This document shows, piece by piece, positions 5,884 to 10,322 of a stretch of 10,322 bases of DNA (the first letter of the stretch is position 1; each line of letters opens with the position of its first letter). The notes beneath the pieces are model-generated. The model worked only from the letters and a program-made list of their open reading frames with translations. It did not search any database and was not told the origin of the DNA. The DNA lies in contig DMMB01000002.1 of assembly GCA_003453215.1 (NCBI GenBank), positions 1-10,322 of the forward strand, in the 5' to 3' direction. The translations under genes were made by a program, and so were the position numbers. Source of the stretch: Oscillospiraceae bacterium. Its GTDB lineage: Bacteria > Bacillota > Clostridia > Oscillospirales > Ruminococcaceae.

Positions 5884-6579
5884 GTGACAAAAAAATTTGT
5901 GCTGAATTTTATTCTTTCCGCTATCTGCTATGTGGCGCTGGGCATTGCGCTCATCGTATGGCCCGCCGCTTCTATCAATGTTTTTTGCTATGTGCTGGGC
6001 GGCGTAACGGCAGCCTATGGCCTGTGGCAGATTTACCGCTTTATTTCCCACCGGGAAGAGCGCTACGCCACCCTTTCGCTGATGGTCGGCATTGTAGCGC
6101 TGGCGCTGGGCATCTGCTTCTTTGTTAAGCCGGAACTGTTTGCCTCCATTCTGCCTTTCATTCTGGGGCTCTACCTCATCTTTGATGGAGTGGTAAAGCT
6201 GCAGGCCGCCATTGATATTAAGAAGGAAGGCTACCAGAAATGGGGTATTCTGCTGCTGTTGGCCGTCCTGATGATCGCCCTTGGCGTCGTCATTCTGCTC
6301 AATCCGTTCCAGTCGGCACAGGTTCTCATCACCTTTATCGGCGTTTGTATGCTGTTGGATGGCGTCATTAACCTGTGGAATGCCTTTGTGGTGTGGCAGC
6401 ACCTGCGGGCACTGAAGAAAGCGGCCACTGCTGCGGTGGATACCATTGCTGCCGCGGTAGAAGCCGCCAACGGCAATGCCCCCGCTGATGTGGCAGTGGA
6501 TGCCGTAAGCACTGCCGATGCCCCTGCGGAGGAACCCACTGCGGAACAACCCGTCGAAGAAAATACCCCCAACGAATAA
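5884..6579 (+). CDS. DUF308/HdeD-family membrane protein with acidic Ala-rich tail
   Basis: A 231-residue protein with six predicted membrane helices in residues 8-172, arranged as three repeats of about 34 residues. Each repeat begins with LG followed by a short hydrophobic stretch and Pro (near 19-52, 75-108, 133-166), with GLWQI, DGVVKLQ and DGVINLW at their ends; this is the DUF308 repeat found in HdeD-like proteins. HdeD is linked to acid resistance in E. coli, but most DUF308 proteins have no known function and none is claimed here. The last 55 residues are a soluble Ala/Asp/Glu/Pro-rich tail with no basic residue after the lysines at 178-179. The start is GTG at 5884, supported by AGGGAGG 9 bases upstream. 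It has its own promoter and ends at the terminator at 6597-6626. Confidence 0.85.
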   Translation: MTKKFVLNFILSAICYVALGIALIVWPAASINVFCYVLGGVTAAYGLWQIYRFISHREERYATLSLMVGIVALALGICFFVKPELFASILPFILGLYLIFDGVVKLQAAIDIKKEGYQKWGILLLLAVLMIALGVVILLNPFQSAQVLITFIGVCMLLDGVINLWNAFVVWQHLRALKKAATAAVDTIAAAVEAANGNAPADVAVDAVSTADAPAEEPTAEQPVEENTPNE

Positions 6580-6596
6580 ACCTGAAAGATAAAATT

Positions 6597-6626
6597 TCCC
6601 CTCCGCCACAAGACGGAGGGGATTTT
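6597..6626. terminator. Terminator between convergent genes, usable in both directions
   Basis: A 9-bp stem (6597-6605 with 6614-6622, core CCCCTCCG/CGGAGGGG) with an 8-base loop. On the plus strand it is followed by TTTTGTTATTTG, on the minus strand by AAATTTTATC. It lies 18 bases past the DUF308 stop and just beyond the flavoprotein stop, so it can end both transcripts. Confidence 0.85.
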
Positions 6627-6627
6627 G

Positions 6628-7698
6628 TTATTTGTTTTCCTGTTCCACGTGGATGGCTGCCAAACCCACCCGCATAATAAGGTGCCGCACCCATGGGGTG
6701 TACATAAACCAGCGTTTCAGGGTTTTCAGCCAGAGTTTCAGGCGCAAGGACGCCGTTTTGCGCCGATAGAGACGGGCAAGCTCTTCTTCATTTGCGGCAT
6801 GGCTCATAGCCTCTGCCAGGGCGCTGCCGCTGCGGATAGCACTGCTGATCCCCTCAAAGGAACTGGCGCTGATAAAACCTGCCGCTTCCCCGATGAGGTA
6901 GGCGCCATCCCGTCCGGTAATAAAATCGGAAAAGCCGCGCGGGCGCACCGCCTGACAAGCTTCTGTTTTTATTGGTTCTCCCAGGGGGCGGCCCAGATAG
7001 CTTTCCAAACGCCGTTTCTGCTGTTCAAAGGCCTCCCGGCTGTCCTGCAGGGCAAAGCATCCGCCAAAAATTAGCGCATCGTCTTTGCGAATAATCCAGG
7101 AGCAGCTTTCACTGGTCGCAGGATCAAAAATGCAGGAGTAAAAGGGAGCGCGTTCCTCCCCTGCCGAAAACCACTGCTGAATGGCCATATAGCGGGTTTT
7201 GGGTTCCCGGTAAAAAGTACGGCGCACCAGGGAAACGGCCCCTTCCGCACTGATGACCCGCCGCGCCAAAAAGGATTGTTCCCCGCTTTCGGTCATTACT
7301 GTAAGAACAAAGCCCTCCTTGCAGCGGGCCACTGCCGTACAGCGGCCGGGCAGTATCTCCGCCTGCGGCGGAATAAGGGACAGCAGCCAGCGGTCAAAGG
7401 CGTAGCGATCCATATTGAGGTAATACCGCTGATAATAACGCACCTGCCGGCTGCACAGATCGATGGTCTGCACCGTAAAAATCTGCGGATCGACCAGTAC
7501 CTCTTTGGGGAGAGTAAGATCAAAATGGGCCAACGCTTTTTGGGAATCCGGGGCCAGCAAACCGCCGCAGGGCTTTTTATGCTGTTCGTTTTGCCCATCG
7601 ATGAGCAGCAGCGAAGCCCCCTGGCGATGAAGCAGGTATCTTCTGGCGAAAGTTGCCGCCGCAGGGCCTCCGCCAATGACAGCCACATCGTATATCAT
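6628..7698 (-). CDS. FAD-dependent oxidoreductase, geranylgeranyl-reductase-like family
   Basis: A 356-residue soluble flavoprotein. The N-terminal Rossmann motif is VIGGGPAAAT (8-16): the third Gly of GxGxxG is Ala, as in a subset of the family. An acidic residue (D34) follows the second strand, then KKPCGG (41-46, the 'CGG' motif typical of geranylgeranyl-reductase-type flavoproteins), NMDRYAFD (96-103), a DG-motif variant AEGAVSLVRR with Glu for the usual Asp (151-160), and GEAAGFISASSFEGI (270-284), the ribityl-binding GD motif with Glu for Asp. It should reduce or dehydrogenate a small, perhaps hydrophobic, substrate; the substrate is unknown. The start ATG (7698) overlaps the upstream stop as ATGA, so translation is coupled to the S component; an upstream TTG at 7716 is unlikely. 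It is the last gene of a three-gene operon. Confidence 0.85.
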   Translation of the reverse strand: MIYDVAVIGGGPAAATFARRYLLHRQGASLLLIDGQNEQHKKPCGGLLAPDSQKALAHFDLTLPKEVLVDPQIFTVQTIDLCSRQVRYYQRYYLNMDRYAFDRWLLSLIPPQAEILPGRCTAVARCKEGFVLTVMTESGEQSFLARRVISAEGAVSLVRRTFYREPKTRYMAIQQWFSAGEERAPFYSCIFDPATSESCSWIIRKDDALIFGGCFALQDSREAFEQQKRRLESYLGRPLGEPIKTEACQAVRPRGFSDFITGRDGAYLIGEAAGFISASSFEGISSAIRSGSALAEAMSHAANEEELARLYRRKTASLRLKLWLKTLKRWFMYTPWVRHLIMRVGLAAIHVEQENK

Positions 7699-8276
7699 AC
7701 CGTTTTCTCTTGGCAATGGGGTACGGCGTTTTCTTCCTTACGGAACGGCACCAGCTTGGCGCGATCCAGGGCCACCATAATGGCCGGAATAAGCACCAGC
7801 TGCAGAATAATGCCCGGAATGGCATTGAGGAACGCACCGGAAATAAACATCTGCCAGGTGAAGGCTCCTCCGGAAAGTCCCAGCAGAACAATCATCGCGG
7901 CAGCCCATACCACGCGGCCGGCGATCATGGCAACAATAAGGGAACGGTACAGCATGCGGGTGCACTGCCAGCGTGCCCGGCTATACAGCCAGCCCGCCAC
8001 AAAAGCATAAGTGGCCATCTCAAAGGCCATGGCCAAAGCGGTAGGCATACGGGGCATGGAAAAAAGCGCAAAGCGCAGAAGCGGCATAATAAAGCCGACA
8101 GCGGTACCATACTGCCAGCCGCAGATTAAAGCGCACAGGAACACCGGCAGATGCATGGGCAGCAGCATATTGCCAATCTCTTTGATTTGGCCGGTGAGAA
8201 ACGGCAGCACCAGGCCGATGGCCAAAAACATGGCAGCCAGCAGCAGGTTCCTCAGCGATTGATTTTGATGTCTCAT
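7695..8276 (-). CDS. ECF transporter S component (substrate unknown)
   Basis: A 193-residue integral membrane protein with about five or six helices (near 9-28, 43-62, 63-75, 82-99, 110-134, 143-170). It carries the recognisable S-component pattern LLLAAMFLAIGLVLPF followed by GNMLLPMHLPVFLCALICG and GFIMPLLR, typical of the general ECF-transporter S-component family (Pfam ECF_trnsprt type). It would capture a vitamin-like substrate for import with the shared EcfA/A'/T module, which is not in this window. A strong AAGGAGG lies before ATG 8276, inside the end of the preceding NTPase gene; the gap between the two genes is 4 bases. Its stop overlaps the flavoprotein start by 4 bases. The context suggests the imported compound is acted on by that flavoprotein. 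Confidence 0.87.
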   Translation of the reverse strand: MRHQNQSLRNLLLAAMFLAIGLVLPFLTGQIKEIGNMLLPMHLPVFLCALICGWQYGTAVGFIMPLLRFALFSMPRMPTALAMAFEMATYAFVAGWLYSRARWQCTRMLYRSLIVAMIAGRVVWAAAMIVLLGLSGGAFTWQMFISGAFLNAIPGIILQLVLIPAIMVALDRAKLVPFRKEENAVPHCQEKTV

Positions 8277-8280
8277 ATTT

Positions 8281-8832
8281 TTATTCCTCCTTGGGTGATT
8301 TGGGAGATTGGATAAACGGGGCGTAATACCGGGTCAACTGCTGCGGCAGTTCATCGCGGTTTTGTTCCGTTACCGTGATAAGCTGTACTTTGGGGTGATT
8401 GCGGATCTCCTCCAGCCAGCCCATAGCATCCTGCCGAACAACCCCCAGTATGGGGGTATCGCCCTCCAGCAGTTCCAGCACCCGCGCCCGAAAGCGAGGC
8501 AGTTTCTGTTCCAGGCGGCCACATTCATCCAGCACAATCAGAGGGTAAGAGGGTGCTTCGGCCAAATACTGCAGTCCCAGTTCCTCAAAACGGGGCAAAA
8601 TGCTCCGCACCGGGGCCCCGTTTTCATCCTGGCTGAATTCCACTATGGCGTGTTCCGGCGTAAAGGCACGCGGCTCCGCCGCACTGCTCATGTAAAGATA
8701 GCGATGAGGGGATTTGCGGTCCGCCCCAAAGTAAGTGCGAAAGCCACCCGGGGTAACGTCAAGCAATTTCAGGGTTTTATTCAGAGCAGTGGTTTTGCCA
8801 ATTTGGACACTGCCAGTCAAAAACAGGTGCAT
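8281..8832 (-). CDS. THEP1-like P-loop nucleoside-triphosphatase
   Basis: A 183-residue cytoplasmic NTPase. The Walker A motif GSVQIGKT is at residues 7-14, Walker B PLIVLDE at 97-103 and followed by CGRLE (the THEP1 family has DEIGxME here). The C-terminal NPKVQLI-type stretch ends in TVTEQNRDELP (153-163), matching the family's enRd segment. Members of this family hydrolyse NTPs in vitro, but the cellular role is unknown. There is no kinase lid or transporter signature (no LSGGQ), so it is not an ECF ATPase. The ATG at 8832 has GGGAG 7 bases upstream. It is the first gene of the operon with an S component and a flavoprotein, so it probably serves the same substrate pathway, for example as a nucleotide or cofactor handling step; this is inference. 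Confidence 0.82.
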   Translation of the reverse strand: MHLFLTGSVQIGKTTALNKTLKLLDVTPGGFRTYFGADRKSPHRYLYMSSAAEPRAFTPEHAIVEFSQDENGAPVRSILPRFEELGLQYLAEAPSYPLIVLDECGRLEQKLPRFRARVLELLEGDTPILGVVRQDAMGWLEEIRNHPKVQLITVTEQNRDELPQQLTRYYAPFIQSPKSPKEE

Positions 8833-8889
8833 ATGGTCTCTCCCTTATGCCAGAATATCAGGGGCAAAGTGCGTCCCATCTTTTTCGCT

Positions 8890-8918
8890 ATTTTATCACA
8901 AAAAGCACCAGCCGGCAA
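8890..8918 (-). promoter_or_regulatory. Promoter of the NTPase/S-component/flavoprotein operon
   Basis: On the minus strand TTGCCG (8913-8918) and TAAAAT (8890-8895) are exactly 17 bases apart, with TGA directly before the -10 (extended-type). Transcription would start near 8883, giving a leader of about 50 bases. The -35 abuts the T-run of the carbamate kinase terminator, so the two units are packed end to end. Confidence 0.7.
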
Positions 8919-8952
8919 CACAAAAGCGCCCGGCCATAACTGGCCGGGCGCT
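8917..8952 (-). terminator. Strong terminator of the carbamate kinase gene
   Basis: A perfect, very GC-rich 12-bp stem (8925-8936 with 8941-8952; AGCGCCCGGCCA) with a 4-base loop, followed on the minus strand by TTTGTGTT. It starts 21 bases past the stop codon. Confidence 0.9.
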
Positions 8953-8973
8953 GCATAAATCTTTGGTTTATAA

Positions 8974-9900
8974 TTATTTGTGGATTGCAGTACCAGACTT
9001 GCCTTCCAGTGCCAGAGCCGCATTGTGCAGATCGGCAATGATGGCACGGCCGCCGGACTGAGCAAAGGCGATAGCCGCCTGAACCTTGGGCAGCATGGAA
9101 CCAGGAGCAAACTGATTCTCGCCGATGTACTTCTCCGCTTCGGCAATGCTCATCTCTTCCAGGCTCTTCTGATCAGGCTTGCCCCAGTTGATGGCAACGC
9201 GATCCACTGCGGTGAGGATGAACAGAGCGTCTGCGTGCAGCAGCTCCGCAATCTTGGAGGAAGCGAAGTCCTTATCAATAACCGCGGGAACACCCACCAG
9301 CTTGCCATCTTTCTTGATAACGGGAATGCCGCCGCCGCCTACGGTGATTACCACAGCGCCGGAATCTACAACAGCCTCTACAATGTCCTTTTCCACTACG
9401 TCAACAGGCTTGGGAGAAGGAACGACACGACGATAGCCGCGGCCGGCATCCTCTACCATGGTAAAGCCCTTGGTAGCCGCAATTTCTTCCGCCTGCTCCT
9501 TGGTGTAGAAAGCGCCGATGGGCTTGGTGGGCTTCTGGAAAGCGCCGTCGTTTTCATCGACCAGCACCTGGGTAACAATGGTGGCTACGGGCTTATTGAT
9601 GCCGCGCTTCGCCAGCTCGTTGCCGATGGCGTTCTGCAGGTGATAACCGATGTAACCCTGAGACATAGCACCGCACTCGGGGAAAGGCATATCGCTCTTA
9701 ACGGCGCCGGCTTCGGCTGCAGCGCTCATTGCCAGGTTAATCATACCAACCTGGGGGCCATTGCCGTGGGCAATGATGACTTCGTTGCCGGCCTCGATGA
9801 GGTCTACGATGGGTTTTGCAGTCTCGGTTACGAGTTCGAGCTGCTCATAGGGGGTGTTGCCAAGGGCATTGCCGCCAAGGGCGATAACAATTCTGGACAT
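8974..9900 (-). CDS. arcC: Carbamate kinase
   Basis: A 308-residue cytoplasmic enzyme of the amino-acid-kinase fold that makes ATP and carbamate from ADP and carbamoyl phosphate (the reaction usually runs in this direction). Motifs: VIALGGNAL (5-13), AHGNGPQVG (44-52), GGGGIPV (188-194), AVIDKDFAS (206-214), ILTAVD (228-233), PKVQAA (271-276) and the C-terminal SGTAI. Length (about 310) is normal and no key residue appears missing. AAGGAG lies 8 bases before ATG 9900. The usual partners, arginine deiminase and ornithine carbamoyltransferase, are not adjacent: upstream is a gene-free stretch and downstream an unrelated operon. It is therefore a single-gene unit that may serve arginine, agmatine or purine breakdown encoded elsewhere. 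Confidence 0.95.
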   Translation of the reverse strand: MSRIVIALGGNALGNTPYEQLELVTETAKPIVDLIEAGNEVIIAHGNGPQVGMINLAMSAAAEAGAVKSDMPFPECGAMSQGYIGYHLQNAIGNELAKRGINKPVATIVTQVLVDENDGAFQKPTKPIGAFYTKEQAEEIAATKGFTMVEDAGRGYRRVVPSPKPVDVVEKDIVEAVVDSGAVVITVGGGGIPVIKKDGKLVGVPAVIDKDFASSKIAELLHADALFILTAVDRVAINWGKPDQKSLEEMSIAEAEKYIGENQFAPGSMLPKVQAAIAFAQSGGRAIIADLHNAALALEGKSGTAIHK

Positions 9901-9965
9901 AGCAGTTTCTCCTTTTGTATGTTTTTTCTATGGTCTTTCCGTTGTAATCCCCCAAATCGCCAAAA

Positions 9966-9980
9966 ATTCAGGGGTTGAAT
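9966..9980. promoter_or_regulatory. Inverted repeat at the arcC transcription start
   Basis: ATTCA (9966-9970) and TGAAT (9976-9980) flank GGGGT. The repeat spans about +2 to +16 of the proximal arcC transcript, a position suitable for an operator. The half-sites resemble those of ArgR boxes but in the opposite order, so ArgR is not claimed. Confidence 0.3.
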
Positions 9981-9988
9981 ACAGAAAT

Positions 9989-10017
9989 ATCATAGCAAAT
10001 GCCGGTTATTTTGTAAA
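9989..10017 (-). promoter_or_regulatory. Proximal promoter of arcC
   Basis: On the minus strand TTTACA (10012-10017) and TATGAT (9989-9994) are 17 bases apart, with TGC before the -10. Transcription would start near 9982, leaving a leader of about 80 bases. AT-rich sequence upstream of the -35 (10030-10060) could act as an UP element. Confidence 0.75.
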
Positions 10018-10032
10018 GAGTTTGGGGAGAAA

Positions 10033-10061
10033 ATTTTAAAATCAAATTTTTATCATGTAAA
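10033..10061 (-). promoter_or_regulatory. Second, distal promoter of arcC
   Basis: On the minus strand TTTACA (10056-10061) and TAAAAT (10033-10038) are again 17 bases apart, 44 bases upstream of the proximal promoter and with an identical -35. Sequence here is very AT-rich, which raises the chance of an accidental match. Confidence 0.5.
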
Positions 10062-10271
10062 AAGTCCACAAATAAAATTGCGCTATTTCGTTCCGATTTT
10101 CATTGTGGTGACAAAGGGGGCTGTTTCTCTTCGGTTTCACTCTTCCCTTGGTTGCTATTTACGGCGTGCAGCGATAGAACAATTATGAGAACTCAAACGT
10201 AAAAAACAGATTACACTGCCTTTTGCAGCCGCGCTATGGCAGCGGCACCATTTCGGCCGGCAGAGCCTACG
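10062..10271. other. Stretch without a recognised gene
   Basis: No reading frame of useful length with a ribosome site was found on either strand. A 27-codon plus-strand frame starting GTG at 10108 lacks a ribosome site. GC-rich short inverted repeats occur at 10228-10246 (GCCGC...GCGGC), but no RNA family was recognised. With the promoters and leader at 9901-10061 it makes up the gene-free right end of the window. Confidence 0.5.
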
Positions 10272-10301
10272 CAAAAGATCCCCGGTAAAAACCGGGGATC
10301 T
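10272..10301 (-). terminator. Terminator of a minus-strand unit beyond the right edge
   Basis: A perfect 11-bp stem (10276-10286 with 10291-10301; AGATCCCCGGT) with an AAAA loop on the plus strand, followed on the minus strand by TTTTGCG. It probably ends transcription entering from the right and isolates arcC. Confidence 0.8.
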
Positions 10302-10322
10302 CAGCCTGTCGAAAAAGGTCGC

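Noticed and set aside
5875..6609. A 244-codon minus-strand frame opposite the DUF308 gene
   Set aside because: The plus strand has the ribosome site, promoter and three-repeat membrane pattern; the minus frame crosses the terminator.
8980..9978. A 332-codon plus-strand frame opposite arcC
   Set aside because: Antisense shadow of carbamate kinase; it also runs through the arcC leader and has no motif.
10108..10191. Small plus-strand frame of 27 codons
   Set aside because: No ribosome site, no promoter and no recognisable motif.
10196..10301. A minus-strand frame reading like a protein C-terminus (GSAGRNGAAAIARLQKAV then stop)
   Set aside because: The frame is closed by a stop just upstream near 10302, has no start codon and includes the terminator stem; a chance reading.

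Overview
The window reads as a chromosomal segment of a low-to-mid-GC Bacillota, most likely a clostridial gut-type bacterium. The basis is strong AGGAGG-type ribosome sites, ECF-transporter S components, a PspA/SPFH module ordered like Bacillus ydjF-G-(H)-I, a ROK sugar kinase, carbamate kinase, and a tRNA-Glu 5' part close to the Bacillus sequence. The genus cannot be named from this alone. No insertion sequence, CRISPR array, phage gene or integrase was seen.

Layout, left to right. (1) 1-75: the 5' part of a minus-strand tRNA-Glu gene running off the left edge, with a near-consensus promoter. (2) 114-3217: a minus-strand envelope-stress-type operon, transcribed pspA-like gene -> zinc-ribbon membrane protein with a Tyr/Asp-rich tail -> SPFH protein with a C-terminal zinc ribbon, with a promoter in front and a hairpin terminator behind. 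(3) 3268-4274: a ROK-family sugar kinase (glucokinase-like) with its own promoter. (4) 4334-5746: a membrane protein resembling an ECF S component, divergent from a Crp/Fnr-family regulator. Their short shared region carries overlapping -10 elements and a perfect 14-bp palindrome placed like an activator site for the transporter gene. (5) 5784-6626: a DUF308/HdeD-like membrane protein, ending at a terminator shared with the convergent operon. (6) 6628-8918: a tight minus-strand operon of a THEP1-like P-loop NTPase, a second ECF S component and a geranylgeranyl-reductase-like flavoprotein. (7) 8917-10061: carbamate kinase with two tandem promoters and a strong terminator. (8) 10062-10322: no gene recognised; a minus-strand terminator near the edge probably closes a transcription unit outside the window.

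Two arrangements deserve most attention. The PspA/zinc-ribbon/SPFH operon should form a membrane-stress scaffold, and its middle protein carries an unusual aromatic, acidic low-complexity tail predicted to lie outside the membrane. The NTPase/S-component/flavoprotein operon looks like uptake plus redox modification of an unidentified small molecule; the regulator-S-component pair next door may be a second, separately controlled uptake unit.
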